A DNA stretch of 64,000 nt from Phocoena phocoena (GCF_963924675.1 NC_089221.1:90934998-90998997), one strand, 5' to 3'; shown: positions 1-12,869, counted from the stretch's first letter. A program made the numbers and translations. Notes: generated from the letters alone by a model not told the origin.

Positions 1-263
1 AGTCATAGAATGTTTTCTAAGACTATAAATATATAGATTTCACATAAGGGGAAGATGAACAACAAAGACTGGAAGACTCTCAGCAGCTTTATGGGGATAT
101 GAAACTTGAATTGCACACAGAAAAAATGGGATCTGGGTAGATTTGCCTGGGGGAGCATTCCAAGGGAGTGAGGGGAAATATACAAATGGAAGAAGAGCCA
201 ACAATGGAAACAAGTAAGCAATTAAAGAGACAAAGACTCAAGAGACAAAGCCTCCGAATACTA

Positions 264-620
264 ATTGCTTTGGACTGAAAGTTTGTGTCCTCCCAAATTT
301 CATATGTTGAAATCCCCAATGGGATAGAATTTGGAGATGGGACCTATGAGAGGTGGTTAGGTCATAAGGGCAGAGCCCTCCTGAATGGGATGTATTCTTT
401 TATAAAAGAGACCACACAGAGCAACCTTGTGCTTTCTGCCATGTAAAAACACAGTGAGAACCCGGTTGGCTATGAGCCAGGAAGCAGGCCCTCACTAGAC
501 ACTGAATCTGCCAGCAGCTTGATCTTGGATTTCCTAGCTTCCAGAATTATGAGAAATAAATGTTTGTTGTTGAAGCTACTCAGTCTTTATGGCATTGTTA
601 CAGCAGCCCAAACTAATATA
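264..620 (+). repeat. Solo LTR of MaLR type (MLT1-like)
   Basis: The stretch carries landmarks of MLT1 MaLR LTRs in order: an opening ggactgaaagtttgtgtcc, a tcatatgttgaaatcc block, ggtcataagggcagagccctcc, a ttttataaaagag TATA-like block, gccatgtaaaaacacagtgag, and the 3' gagaaataaatg poly(A) region before cagcccaaactaatatacta. No internal retroviral sequence is attached. The flanking atactaat on both sides may be an old TSD. The subfamily is not resolved by eye. Confidence 0.75.
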
Positions 621-624
621 CTAA

Positions 625-1390
625 TCAAACATGTTTGATTTGACCTGAAGGGTATTTTAATAATCAGGAAATTTCACATAGAAATTCATAGTTTCAGTTT
701 CTCTTAGAAGCAGTTCTGTCAACACTGCTCCATAGATTCCCTACATCACAAAAGCTGGTAAGGTTGACCTTCTAGATAATGCATGCCTTCCCCAATCTAC
801 CTCATTCCCTAGAATTCTCTAATGTTTCCCCATGCTGGCCTGCTTTACAGGTTTATGTTATTTTTCTAGGCCTGTAGGCATTAATTTGTTGAGTTTGCAG
901 CTCCTGGATATAGAGTCATATAAGCCACAGTGAAGGGAATAAGAACAAAGGACAGTTAGGAAATAATTGAAGAGTGGGTACTTTCAGTGTTTAATAACAA
1001 TTTAAATGTAACTAACTATTTTATGAAACCTAAGTTAAAGACTCTTGAAATAAGCATGGGAAATTATGTAGGGTATATATAAAATAAGGTATCCGCAAAT
1101 CTGGAAGCTTTTATACTCCCTAATCTTATAAAATGAATTTCATATTAAAGCAAGAAGAAAATAATAATGTCTGCTTTACTCAATAAACTATGTCCCTGTA
1201 GCCACATCATTTGATTCAACATGAGAATAAAGAAGCCAATAATGAAACTGATTTTAAAAAAACAGGCTGATCATCTCAGTGCACAGAGTTTGTGCATCAT
1301 ATATCTAGATCATATGACTTGCTAAGCCATGTGTGGCTCAGAATCTACCTCAGCCGTTTTCATAAGGGAGCCTTGATATTAAAAAAAAAA
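625..1390. other. AT-rich non-coding stretch, nothing recognised
   Basis: There is no open frame of note, no recognised repeat and no splice-bounded exon-like segment here. It is ordinary intergenic or intronic sequence, with a short A-run at 1381-1394. Confidence 0.5.
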
Positions 1391-1394
1391 AAAA

Positions 1395-2880
1395 TCATTT
1401 TTCCAATTCCAGTTCTGGGAATAATGGAGTTAGTTAACTCCCCTCCCAAAGGTGACAATCATAAACTCTGGACAACTATTTAAAGGCACTAGAGAGCAAC
1501 CAACAGTGGGCAAACTGAAGAGAGCTCAACTCTTGAAAGAAAAGGAATGCAAGAGGGTGACAGAAACATTATGTGACTTCTCTTGAGGGCATACTCCAGT
1601 CTTCCCAGATTCAGAAGGGCTAATATTCAAGCACAAGCCTTTAGGTGTTTTAGGTGTCAGAGGATGGTGTTTGAGGCTCCAGAGTGGCTGGGAAAATAAC
1701 AGATCTCAGGAATCTGGGTACCATAAAGGAAGCCAGAAAATCTGTGCATAAACCTCCCTCCACTCCTTGGGTGGTCTGTGAACTCTGAGACTCTAATGAG
1801 CAGAGGGCTGCAAGGCTGAAGAGCTAAGCAGAAATATAAGCTGGTGACCACTGCAGGAAAGAGAGTTTAGAATTTACATACTGCTAAGTCTGAGGAGCTT
1901 GGCCAAAACTGTTAGCTGGCCATTAAATTCCAAAAGACGCACGTTAGTAGTGAAGAATACGTTCCAGGACTAAAGAATTTTCCCTTAAGACTACAGGCTA
2001 GGGCTTCCCTGGTGGCGCAGTGGTTGAGAGTCCGCCTGCCGATGCAGGGGACGCGGGTTTGTGCCCCGGTCCGGGAAGATCCCACATGCCGCGGAGCGGC
2101 TGGGCCCGTGAGCCATGGCCGCTGAGCCTGCGCGTCCGGAGCCTGTGCTCCGCAAGGGGAGAGGCCACAACAGTGAAAGGCCCGCGTATGGCAAAAAACT
2201 AAAAGAAATTAAAAAAAAAAAAAAAAAAAAAAAGACTACAGGCTAAACTGAAACAGTCCCTCCTAATAGTGAAAACAAAACCTCCACAAGCTCAAGGTGA
2301 TCAGTCAACAACTAAATTGCTAGCAATAACAAAAATAAAGACTCTTCACAGGAAGTTTCCAGAATCCAGACTCTCTTCAGCGGTCTTCCATTTTACATGA
2401 AGTGATATGATACTAAGGAGACTTTGCTATGTTGAAAAGGCATATTATAATACCTTAAACAACCACCAAATCATATAAAAGTGTGAGCCAAAAAAGGCCA
2501 ATAGATGATATAAAACGGAATAATAAAACATATTTCATTAGACCAAAATTAGATAGGAAAGGAAGTACAGAGGGGGAGGGCAAGATGTAACATGTAAGAA
2601 ACAAATAGAAAAGTAGTAGCTCTAAATGCAGCCATAACAATTTTTACATTAAATTTAAAGGGATGAAAGATTCCAATTAAAAGACAAAGAATGTTGAACT
2701 AGAATTCTTTTAAATGACCTAACCGTATGTTGTATACAAAAGATATGTTTTAAATTGAAAAACAGGAAGGTGACAGGAAAAGAGTAGTAAAAATACAGAA
2801 ATATATATATATCATGAAAAAGCCAAGCAGTAAAAAATGATGTGGAAATACTAATATCCAACAGTGTAGATTTTCTACAT
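1395..2880 (+). mobile_element. Old L1 (L1M/HAL1-type) fragment, split by a SINE
   Basis: The left part has L1M 5'-region wording (tagttaactcccctccc, gtgacaatcataaactctgg, then caactaaattgctagcaataac after the SINE). The right part is decayed ORF2 start sequence (ttaaatttaaagggatgaaag, ccaattaaaagacaaagaatg and aatactaatatcc near 2850). No frame is intact. The CHR SINE at 2001-2231 inserted into it later. The left edge is approximate. Confidence 0.6.
2001..2231 (+). mobile_element. CHR SINE (short form), + strand
   Basis: A tRNA-Glu-derived SINE opening gggcttccctggtggcgcag, with a degenerate pol III B box (gggtttgtgcccc) and ending in a long A tail. A perfect 14-bp TSD, aagactacaggcta, sits at 1987-2000 and 2232-2245. 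The low divergence from the other copies marks it as young. Confidence 0.95.
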
Positions 2881-2884
2881 ATCT

Positions 2885-4243
2885 ACATATTTTCTAAGAC
2901 ATATCTTGGAAAAAAATGAGCTTTAAAATCAATGTTTGGAGTTTCCACCTAAAAAAGCTTAAAAAAAAAAAGGAGACAAAGTAAATAAAAGGGAAGAAAA
3001 ATAAAAGAGAAAATAGATAATAATCTAAGAAAAACAAACAGAAAAACCCAACAACTAAGGGATTATGACACCAAATAGTCACAATAAGTACTTTGAAAGA
3101 TAAAGGATAGGCTAGAGTACAGTCTCTATTTAAACTTGGAGATAGCAGACTCACTGCCCCATCATGGCACTGAAAAGGCCACTTGGGGAGCTGAAACCTC
3201 CAAATAAATGGTGCTGTGAAAATGCAAGGATTTCTAGACATATAAATAGTTCTTCCACTGTGCAGAGAACTTTGACCACTTTTCTAAATCCTTATAAGTC
3301 GGTCAAAACACAAGATATGGAATGGTGTGATCTGTTTACAAATCTTCCTTCACCTGTTTTACAGGGATATACATTTTATTTCTGGAATAAATTTACTTAT
3401 TATATCCCACTTAGTTTCCTCCAGACAAAGTGACATTCTTCCCATAGTTTCTAGGGTGTCGTATGCACAAATAGTTGTAATAAGTGATTCCAAACACCTT
3501 TTACTTGCTTACAATGGAACAGAAGAGAAAAATATCTGCCTTCTGTTGTACTATGCTGCCTCAAATAAAAATGCTAAAGAAGCACTTAAGCTAAAAATAA
3601 ATCATAATCTAAAGCATTAAACTCTTTGACAAGACAAAATATTGACATCTAATCTATTAATTAGCTTCTGTTTGTATTGCACGAGAAAAGTAGAATGTAA
3701 ATCCTAATTAGTCTTGTTATAATTATCATTGTACTTCTTTATCCTTGTGATAATGTTATATAACCCTTAAGAGGGAATTATGAGGACATTTGAAGTATAA
3801 TCAAGGATAAAAACTTTTGATTGCCTATATTACAAAGTTATAGGATAACTTATCATGAGAGAAATTTATTTCAGGCAGGTGTAGCCTTAGAATGAATGCA
3901 GCATAAGGGTTCTCATGGTGGATGCAATTTAAGGAAAGAAAGACTTTCCAGATCCCAAATAGCCCCACGTGACTTGGCTATGTTCCTGGAATTTCCTCCT
4001 TTAAAAATTCATTCTGTAGGGTCAATAGCTTTGGGGCCTTCAAGAGACCTCCATGAAATTTTCAGTAACTGTTGGAAGAAAACCCTGTAAGACATTGTAA
4101 ACTAACATCTCAAAACTCGCTGGTTGGAGCCAGCAAAAGTATACAAGAGGTGGTTGTGAAAAATGAGCACCATCAGAAGTAGGAAAGAACACTACCACAT
4201 TTAACCAATTTGCTCAATCTGCATGGAGACTGTTGGAGGGAAG
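2885..4243. other. Non-coding stretch without recognised elements
   Basis: This is AT-rich sequence with several A-runs. Frames at 3164-3433 and 3327-3620 are open but have no codon bias, no family match I know and no splice context. I see no repeat boundary. Confidence 0.45.
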
Positions 4244-4250
4244 TAAAGTG

Positions 4251-4491
4251 ATGGGTTTTCTTTTGTTTTTGTTTCTGTTTTGTTTTTTTTTTTTTTTTTG
4301 CGGTACGCGGGCCTCTCACTGTTGTGGCTCCTCCCATTGCGGAGCACAGGCTCCGGGCGCGCAGGCTCAGCGGCCATGGCTCACGGGCCCAGCCGCTCCG
4401 CGGCATGTGGGATCTTCCCGGACCAGGGCACGAACCCGCGTCCCCTGCATCGGCAGTAGGACTCTCAACCACTGCGCCACCAGGGAAGCCC
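4251..4491 (-). mobile_element. CHR SINE (short form), - strand
   Basis: The T-rich tail (about 4255-4299) is followed by the reverse complement of the SINE, ending agggaagccc at 4491. A 7-bp TSD taaagtg is at 4244-4250 and 4492-4498. Its open frames are SINE shadows, not genes. Confidence 0.9.
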
Positions 4492-4792
4492 TAAAGTGTT
4501 GTTTAATTCAGTTTTGTTTTTAAAAGAGCTGTACTGAATCATTCTACAGCTAGTAGATTAATCTGAGAGCCTAAAGTATAAAGAGTATATGCAATATAAA
4601 GTGAACTTTAGAATTGAAATCACTACCAAAATAGGAATTTGCCTTGCTTATAGCTTGAAATCGTATGATAACAGAAAAGAGATGACTACCACAGAAGTGC
4701 ACAATGTTACCGTTACTGCTGGGATGGCAAACATCTTAAGTATAAACACATCAACAGGTGCTAGGATGTAAATTATTTCTAATATTTTTGTC

Positions 4793-4821
4793 TGTGTGTG
4801 TGTGTGTATGTGTGTGTGTGT
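4793..4821 (+). repeat. (TG)n microsatellite
   Basis: Alternating TG with one TA interruption over 29 bp. Confidence 0.9.
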
Positions 4822-4829
4822 TTTATTTT

Positions 4830-5330
4830 GTTTTTACTATAAACTCCCTATGGAGTGTGTACATGTATGATTTTTAAACAAATTAAATACATGCAAATAT
4901 CTACATTAAAGCAAAATACCTAAAAGTAAAGACCAATTTCAACAGTCTCACCTTTTAGAATTATAAGAATTCAAAAATATCAGATCGTTTCATAAATACT
5001 ATCCTTACTGTTATTCCAGTCCTACTGAATGAATTGATTAAATGTTGCCCTCATCAGGCAAGAAATGGTTTACCAGCAAATTTCTGCACTTGCCAGGGGC
5101 TGAAACTATGGCCAAATAATACAGCTGTAGATGCAAACTGAAATTCCAGTCAGTGATTGGGAAGCATAGGTCCCAACAATGAAATGTTTAACAGGCATTG
5201 GGTATAAACCTACATCATTTTCAAGACCAGTTTTAAATCTTGAAAAGGAGATAAAACGAGTAGAAGAAATGTCAGTTTAATTCAGTTTTCACCTTCAGAC
5301 CATAATCTGTTCCCTTTAAAAAGTAAATTG
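4830..5330. other. Non-coding stretch, nothing recognised
   Basis: AT-rich, with no repeat family or exon-like segment that I can name. Confidence 0.45.
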
Positions 5331-5334
5331 GCTT

Positions 5335-5865
5335 TACTATTCCTCTGGTTAAAACTTTCCAGTGACTTCTTTTTCTGCCAGAATAAAACTAGAATTCCTT
5401 ATCTGGACTTACAGCCCTGTAAGATCTGGCCTCGGAGACAACTTCACCTCTTCCCACTGTCCTCTAACAGTGAGCCACACTGACCACCTTTAGTTACCAC
5501 ACCTGGTGAGTCCTCTCCTTTCCCTGGGCTTTGCTCTCACTGTCCCCTCTGTCTACACACCCTTTCACCCTACAAACTCCTTCCCCAAGAGGTCTACCCC
5601 CAAAATCACTCCTTCAAAGGGATCCTTCCTGGCTACCTAAAGTGGAATCCTCCAATTCCTTTCAATTTTATCACCCAGTTAATTTCACCCACGGGATTTA
5701 AAACAGTCTGTAATTACCTCATTTGCTTACTGATTTATCTGTTCTCTATTTTGGATGATACACTCTGTGAAGGTGGGCAGCATATTTGTCTGGTTCTCCA
5801 CTATGTCTCCAGGGCTTAGCACAGTGCTTGGCCTACAGACAGATTTCAGCTGTTTCGCTTTCCAC
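5335..5865 (+). repeat. L2 LINE 3'-end fragment
   Basis: The text follows the L2 3' end: ccagtgacttctttttctgcc, agccctgtaagatctggcc, a Cys-rich-looking pyrimidine stretch, cttcaaagggatccttcctgg, then the hallmark tgtctccagggcttagcacagtgcttgg. It is far diverged, as expected for an ancient mammalian LINE. Confidence 0.7.
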
Positions 5866-5869
5866 TATT

Positions 5870-8690
5870 TTTACCATTATTGCAAAGCTTTACAAAAGCC
5901 GATTCCACAGCTAGACTGTCCTTGTCCCAAATGTCAATTTTTTTTCTTCTTTTTTGAATCAGGTGGGTACACTAGTGAAAGATTTTGGAAATATTTTGAA
6001 GGTAAAGACTATCTTGTCTGATAGATTAAGCATGGAATGTGAGTGAAATAGAGACAAATGATTTCAAGGTCTGACTCAATAGAAGGATAAATTTTCTATT
6101 CACTGAGAAAATAATGGAATGAGCAGTTTGGGGTTAGAGGGAGATTAGTTCAATTTTGGATATGTTAAAATTGAGGAGCTTATTAGCCCATCTAAATGAA
6201 AACACAGTGTAGATGGCTGTACACCTGAGTACAGAATTCAAGGGAAAAATTAGGCTCCTAAGGGACCAAGAGACCAAGATAAAAAAGTTTATCATTATGA
6301 ACCTCACTAACTTAAATTAATTGAACGATTTATTTCACTTTTTATCCATATGCTTCAGCTATATGCCTAGTTTACTCAGGTTTGACTAGGTTGAAATTCT
6401 ATGGGATAAATTTGGCCAAGATATTTGTTCTTCTCCATAAGCCCATTCTTCTAGCTCTGCATTTCAAAAATACACAGCAGGCCCCAAATTTTGCTGCTGA
6501 ATGCACAGCAAATGTTTCTCTTTCACCTTATCTTCTGCTTTAAAAATACTAATCTGTGTGACTGTCAAACTACTGACTATTAAATGGAGCTGTGCAACTT
6601 TTTAAAGAGGAAGATGATACACTTAACTCCTGAGTATGCAAGGAATTAACCCTTAAAATTGTGTAAGAACATGGGATAATTGATCCTTTATACATGTCTA
6701 TTGTTCCTTTCTTCTCCCTATTTGTTGTTTCCAAGTCATACACTGCATTCCTTGGAATATCTTGCCAGTTTACAAGCCTAAATCTACCAGGCAATTTGTA
6801 AGCCTGAAACAGGGTGCATGTGTTCAGCTATAAATGAAAATAGCTATCTGTCTTTAGATAGAATAGGTACTTTAGATAATGCTATTTTAATCATTTAAAT
6901 TAAAAAAAAATTTTTTTAATCTAAAATAATTGTAGATTTTTTGCACTAGTTTTTATCTTATAATGTGGACATTCTACTATCCTCTATTAAAATTCTCCTT
7001 CGAGATACAGAGCTATAGAAGACCAATCAGAAAAAATAAATATGGAGGACACATTTTAATATAGCTTCTTGCGCAGGGGAAAGTGGTTCCTTGTAAACTT
7101 AAAATGCTGGACTTTCAAAGACAGATGCTGATACTGGGGTAGGACAAAGCCTACCTGTATCATCGAAGATAATCAGAAAATTGCCACATAAATATGACTA
7201 GGCATTCATTTTCATTCAATAATTCCTAAAGATTTAGCTCTAGAAAGTTACAAATTTTAGTCACATCCTGTCCATGTACCCTTAAAAGGGAGTCTATTTC
7301 AACTATTAGAATGTTGCTACCTCTCTACGAAATTATAGGAGTTTTTCAAATATGGAAGAAACAATAGGTCTGCAGTACCCCTAGATGTTCTCAAACAGGC
7401 ACGCTGAGATCCACATAATTATAGAAAATTAAACCATTCTCCTTTTGTTAGTCCACTCACATGTCTCCCAGAATTTAAGCAGGGGGAGGGGGGAGCGATA
7501 AGGAGGAAAGGAAAAATGAGAGATGAAGGGATCTGGCTGGTGCGACAATGCTACCTACTTCCCTGACCAAATCAGATTTGAGTTTCCTTACCATTAAAAC
7601 ACAGAAAACGTTTATTACTCTGGGCTAGTTTCATCCTCAGTGACTCCCTAATAGTAACCCGTTTTCTACCAAGACAGTGCCAGCCATAGTAATCTTTTGT
7701 GGTCCCAGTTATACAAAAAGACTAGAAATGCACTTTCTATCACACATTACAGACACCAGTGGGTGTTAAACTAACCTATTTTTTCCCCACCAACCTGATA
7801 CTGCTGTGGTGGTAGTAATGGTTTTTTGTTTTGTTTTGTTTTTGGTGCCTGCCCATTCTTCCTCAGATTGTTGTCTAGTTATTTTAAAAATCTACTTGAA
7901 CTTGAAAATAATAATATATTTTATGATTAATCTTACCTCTCCTCATTTTAGTCTCCAATTGAATCTAAATGCAAGTGGGCTGAGAAAAGAGTACTGAAGG
8001 TGGCCATCCACACACTGGAGGGAAAATATGCCTATTATCCCACTGTTGTAAATCACCAAAACAGGCAAATAGGATCATTCAAGTCCTAAAGGGAATTTCA
8101 GGCGTCTGAACTGCCCACATTGACGGTCTACATCAATCAAATTTACTGCCCTCTTGTCCAATTCCCATTCATGCGGTACCATATAGCCACATGAAAGGGG
8201 AACGGCTTTCTGACAGTGAGGTTTGCTTGGCAACAGAGCATACGAATACTGAATAATTTCTGTTTCTGATGACTGCAAACCCTATTGACTCACAGTTAGA
8301 TTAGATGCATCCCTAACTATAGAAAGAAAGAAAATGCCTTCTTGAGAACTCTTTTAGTGCTTCTGTTTATTTAAGTATATCCTTTCCTAAATACAGAGTG
8401 TTCTGTCTACATATCCTCCCCCAAAACAATTATATGCTTCTTTCTCATATCTTCCAGCCAAATTACCATGACTTAGGGCCTATCACTTTATCATACTCCT
8501 GAACATATCTGACCTAGTGGCAATACAGCTCTGAAATACAAGGCTAAAGTGACTGCTTCTTGAGCCAGGAGTGAAAGAATTGACAGTAATAGTACTACTC
8601 ACCAGTCCTATCTGGACTCATATGTAATATCGATGGGTATTCTATCATCAAGAATTTAGAGATTTTCGTAACATGGGGATTATTAATAGA
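5870..8690. other. Long unique non-coding stretch
   Basis: I find no recognisable repeat or exon across about 2.8 kb. The small open frames at 6570-6794 and 8075-8278 on the minus strand have no known match and no splice signals at their ends. Such low-repeat sequence could hold conserved non-coding elements, which a species alignment would show. Confidence 0.4.
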
Positions 8691-8782
8691 GTAGTATATG
8701 GAATGGAACAAGAGAGGGGGAAGGGAACTTGTGCATTACTTTATTGGAGGTTTTCTTTTATATGCATGCACCTGTCACATCC

Positions 8783-8860
8783 TCTCCCTGCTGGATATCA
8801 GGATGTTTACCATGTGGTTGATTCTTGGGCCAGCTGTGTTTAGAACTGTGTGTGAGAGCA
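8783..8860 (+). repeat. Left copy of a diverged local duplication
   Basis: The segment containing gctggatatcag, gtggttgatt and ccagctgtgtttaga has a diverged counterpart at 9523-9600, about 740 bp downstream in the same orientation. The two could be copies of an unnamed dispersed repeat. Confidence 0.45.
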
Positions 8861-9522
8861 AAGTGCTCTGTGATGACTGCGGACAGCTAGATGAGTATAG
8901 AAATGTTGGTAGCTTTTCTAAAATGAAGCAGAGGCTCTTGCCGGTAGATTTAAGAAGGCTGGGCCTGCTCAGTTGTTTTGGTTTCTGCCAGCTGCTCCTG
9001 CTGCCACTTCCACTGCTCCCTACCGCCTCTATCACCACTGCTGTGATACAGTGATATGCTGAAAATAAACCTGAAAGTACTCAACTCACACTTGACCAAA
9101 ATGCCTCAGAGGTCAACATGCAGATATTAACAGAGAGGTGCTGGCCCAGGTTCCCGGCAGGGGTTAATGACCCTGCCTAAGCCCATGGGCTGTATCACTT
9201 CCCAGAATCCTCTCTCACAACCAGATACGGTTCTGTCAGGTAAGTTGTCTGAGTGCCAAATGGAATTCACTGTTTATTGTCCTTCTTCCTATGTTTTATC
9301 TATGGACATAAGAAGGTGAACATTACAGGAGTAAGACCCATAGGCATCTGAGAATTCGTGAGGATGAGTATGTCAACTTTTGTTTAAATGCTTGGCCTTT
9401 AGAGAGGGACTTCTGAAAAATCACCACTGGCTGCAACACATGCTTTTTATACCCCAGCAGGAAAAGAAGCTAGAGAAAGCATTATATGTGCCTTTTTTTT
9501 GCTATAATTCACTTATTACAAG

Positions 9523-9600
9523 CTTTCCTTGCTAGATATCAGTATGCTGATAGGTGGTAGATTTGTCAGCCAGCTGTGCTTAGACTTCTGTGTGACAATA
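9523..9600 (+). repeat. Right copy of a diverged local duplication
   Basis: It matches 8783-8860 in order: gctagatatcag, gtggtagatt, ccagctgtgcttaga, then tgtgtga. Similarity is visible but clearly aged. Confidence 0.45.
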
Positions 9601-9609
9601 CTGGTTTGC

Positions 9610-11180
9610 TTGGATAAATGGTTTAGTAAAATTACAAGGTTAAAGATAGGCTTTTTCCTTTGAATAGCTTGATGTAGGAAAAAATAAAACAGAAAGAGGA
9701 CCAATCAACATTAGTTCTAACTCAACAAGACTCAGGTTAGTGAACTATTGTGAAGAGCCAAGAATTTAGTGACATATCACTTCAGCTATGATGGATGCTT
9801 AGCAATTACTGATCTTATATTGCAGTGAGAGTTGGCGTTGAAGGTGGAGGCTGTTCAGAATGATAAATGGATATGACAATTTATTAAAGATATAAGGCAT
9901 GATTAGTGTTGGATATAGATGCACCCTTTTAAGAAGGAGATGGAAGATGAGGGAAAGAAAAAAAACAAGTGAAAAGGGAATTTATAATGTGAAAAGTTTG
10001 GGGAAGAAAAAAAATATGCAGCACACACCGAATTTATAAACAAATGCAGAAATTCTAGAAATGTAGCAGCAATGTAGTGTGGAGTTAATGAAGACATGCA
10101 TGAAACAGATTTATCACACAATTCTCATACATTCATGGCACCATCTCTCATTCTCCTGACTAGGTCTTTCCTCATGCCCTTCTCTGGTCACTGCTATCCT
10201 CCACCAGGTTCTATACTATAGAATATCCAGGGCCTGTTTGGAGGACATTTTGAACCTGCTCTGTGGCGTCTGATTTCACTGCAGTCCTTGGCGTGAACAT
10301 TTTCACATAGTCAGGTTAACTTGTTGGGTCTGAGTTTTACTTTCTCAAATAAAAATGGAGGACATGAAGTACTGGACCTAAAAATGTTATGGGAAGAAAT
10401 TAATCTCCTAAATGTTTATCTTTGTCCTTTGTTTGTTGGATAAACTAATAGAAGAGACACACTGTGCCATTGCTAATGATATAAATACAGCATTAACAAA
10501 TCTTATCTTTTAAAAAGAATGGAAAGAGTGGTGAAATTTTAAAAAGGCCTATAAGCCTATGAAATAACCAGAAAGACCATTAAGATATGTTTCTAAGTGA
10601 TAATCTAACTTCATAATTTCTTGGTATTTTGATACATGCATATATTTCATTAGAGGTTAGAAATTCATTTCTGTCATGTGTACATAGCTATACATATATA
10701 ATATACAGTATACAGTATTACTGCCCTTCCTGACCAATGGATCTTGTCTACAAACTTAGAAAGCTTCATGCATTGGTTTGGCACTTAACTTTTTGTTGTT
10801 GTTGTTAGGTAGATACTGCAAGGTCTTTGGAAGTATGCATCATATATAAAAAACTGCAATCCTTTTGTCATCTGCATTTATATTTTTTGTGTAGTGAGCA
10901 GAAAGTGCTGCTCAGAGATACTCAAAGAGGGATATTCTATCACTGTCTAGGTAGATTATTTTGGAAATTCTCCCTTGTCCGTCCTTGAAATCAACATCTC
11001 CATAGACTTAAAAATTTTTTAAAGCATTACTATATACTAATTAGTTATCAGAACCGTCCATGACTTTTTCTCAAGTTGTTATAAATTGTAGATTTTCTCC
11101 AACCTCTCTGGCTATGTCTAAGGTTTGGTTTGTTGTTTATTTTGCTATCATTCTCTTCCTTCCAGATATTAAACAGTGGT
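9610..11180. other. Non-coding stretch, nothing recognised
   Basis: AT-rich sequence with a purine-rich patch near 9945-10015. No exon-like segment or named repeat is evident. Confidence 0.4.
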
Positions 11181-11189
11181 GTTCCTCAA

Positions 11190-11650
11190 AATTCCACCCC
11201 AGGTCTGCCTCTCATCTCACTTGATGTTCTTTACCAAGGCAGTGTTGCTTGTGCCCATGACATTAGTCACCACCTTCATTCAGTGACTCAGCCCCGACTG
11301 TGTCCCTGAATAACAGTACTGTGAAACTCACTTTCTATTTGACTTCTCCACTTGAAACTCTCAAAAGCACTACTTCAAATTCAGCATCTTTCCCTAACCC
11401 CAACCACACTCTACTCTCCCCCATCACCCCTTGTCTCAGTGAATCGCACCACTATTGGACTAGTTGCTCAATCTGGAAAAGACATTTTCCTCTCCGCACC
11501 TCCTGTCATTCTGTCTAATCATCATCAAATTCTATTGCTTTTTCTTCCAAATCTTATGCAAATCCATCTGCCTCCTTTCCATCTGTATTGCCACCAACCT
11601 AGTGCATGCTGTATTACAATAGCATCCTATGCACTTTCCCAACGTAACAA
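11190..11650 (+). repeat. Possible ancient LINE 3' fragment (CR1/L3 or L2 type)
   Basis: The C-rich text, with gaaactctcaaaagcactac, cttccaaatcttatgc and a ccaccaacctagtgcatgc block, resembles the 3' part of old mammalian LINEs of the CR1/L3/L2 group. The two overlapping open frames here reflect low AT content rather than coding. Confidence 0.4.
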
Positions 11651-11779
11651 AGCCAACAATGACAACAATGAAAATGACTATGATACATAGTAATAAAACT
11701 AATATATTTATTATACTGATCAATAACATATCAGTATATGTATTATATTACATTTATAGTTATGCCACCATATATTTAT

Positions 11780-11975
11780 TAATACAATAATAATAAACAT
11801 TTTTGTGCTTACTCTGTGCCAGATACTATAGTAAGCACTTTTAGTTGACTACCTCATTGATTTCTCATAAGTACCAACAAGAAAGGTGCTATCATTACCC
11901 CATTTTATAGACAAAAACATTCAGATTTAGAGAAGTTAAGTGATTTGCCCAAGGTACATCACACCTACGGTCATG
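11780..11975 (+). repeat. MIR SINE
   Basis: It shows the MIR core in order: gtgcttactctgtgccagatac, agtaagcactttt, ccccattttatagac, and agagaagttaagtgatttgccc. Diverged, as is normal for this family. Confidence 0.8.
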
Positions 11976-12179
11976 TCACAACCTCAAACACATGCACACA
12001 CACACACCACTCCTCACTCCTTACTCTACCATACAACACACATTCAGGGCCTTCTCATGGCTTCTAAGATAAAGCTGAAAACCATGACCAGCTCTTCAGC
12101 TTCATCCTCCTGTGGTCTCAGTGACCCAGCTATAGAACTATTCTTTTAGTTCCTTAAATGCTCCATGATCAATTTCACC

Positions 12180-12202
12180 GGGGGGGGGGGGGCGCTTTGC
12201 GC
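12180..12202 (+). repeat. G13 homopolymer followed by a GC hairpin
   Basis: Thirteen consecutive G bases are followed at once by cgctttgcgc. With the last G this forms the inverted repeat gcgc-ttt-gcgc. It sits in otherwise AT-rich DNA. The tract could form a G-quadruplex across strands, or be a sequencing-length artefact. Confidence 0.7.
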
Positions 12203-12409
12203 ATCCTGTGCCCTTCTGCTTAGTATTTGTTATTCAATAATTATTAAATGTCTAATATAGGTCAGGTACTACTAAATTGTATTGAATAACTGAAAATACC
12301 AAAAAAATAGAAAATTGTGAGTACAAAGTCCCAAATGTCTTTATGGTGGAAAACCAATATGCTAGAGACACAATCAGTCATTCTGAACAAGAAACCATCA
12401 ATTACACTC

Positions 12410-12500
12410 TAAGCATAGTTTGTCTTTGTCTTCCTAGTGCCTAACACAGTGCCTGCACACAGAGATGTATAGTTAATGCTTACTGAAGGAATGTGCAACC
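12410..12500 (+). repeat. Short L2-like 3' end
   Basis: gtcttcctagtgcctaacac followed by agtgcctgcacac and a gttaatgcttactgaaggaatg ending matches the closing text of L2 elements. Confidence 0.5.
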
Positions 12501-12501
12501 T

Positions 12502-12859
12502 GTATCAGGAGTTCTGTTTTCTCCCTACCATTTAAATCTGTACCGAGAGCCCAGGAAAGACTGGGTTAGTTGGGGAGCGACATTTGCTCTGACATGTGGA
12601 CAAAAAGCACCTGCCCTGGGTACTAAGGTTTTCAAAGATTCATATGCCCAATCAAGTACTTAATCCTATCAAGGAGACATTTAGAAACTGGGGAAGATTA
12701 AGCTTCATTAAATATGACTTCATATTTTCTGAGAATCTAGAGAGTGGGAAGACTACTCCAATTTGATTAACGTCATATCCAAGTTTAAATTCTAATTAAA
12801 GCAGGTAATAAACACTTGTCAACCACTGCAAAAGCATTTCATCACAAGCTAAACAACAT
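12502..12859. other. Non-coding stretch, nothing recognised
   Basis: No exon-like segment or named repeat. Confidence 0.4.
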
Positions 12860-12869
12860 TGCCCTTTTC

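Noticed and set aside
2020..2202. Open frames with MVESPPADAGDAGLCPGPGRSHMPRSGWAREPWPLS-like peptides, here and at 4173, 12816, 14487, 32542, 37730, 40008 and 47603
   Set aside because: They recur wherever a CHR SINE lies, in both strands; they are translations of the GC-rich SINE, not genes.
8698..9054. 118-residue plus-strand frame
   Set aside because: No known family, no splice or promoter context, and the antisense frame is open too; part of it is in the local duplication.
11300..11690. Two overlapping plus frames of 72 and 112 residues
   Set aside because: Ser/Thr/Pro-rich products of C-rich old repeat sequence.
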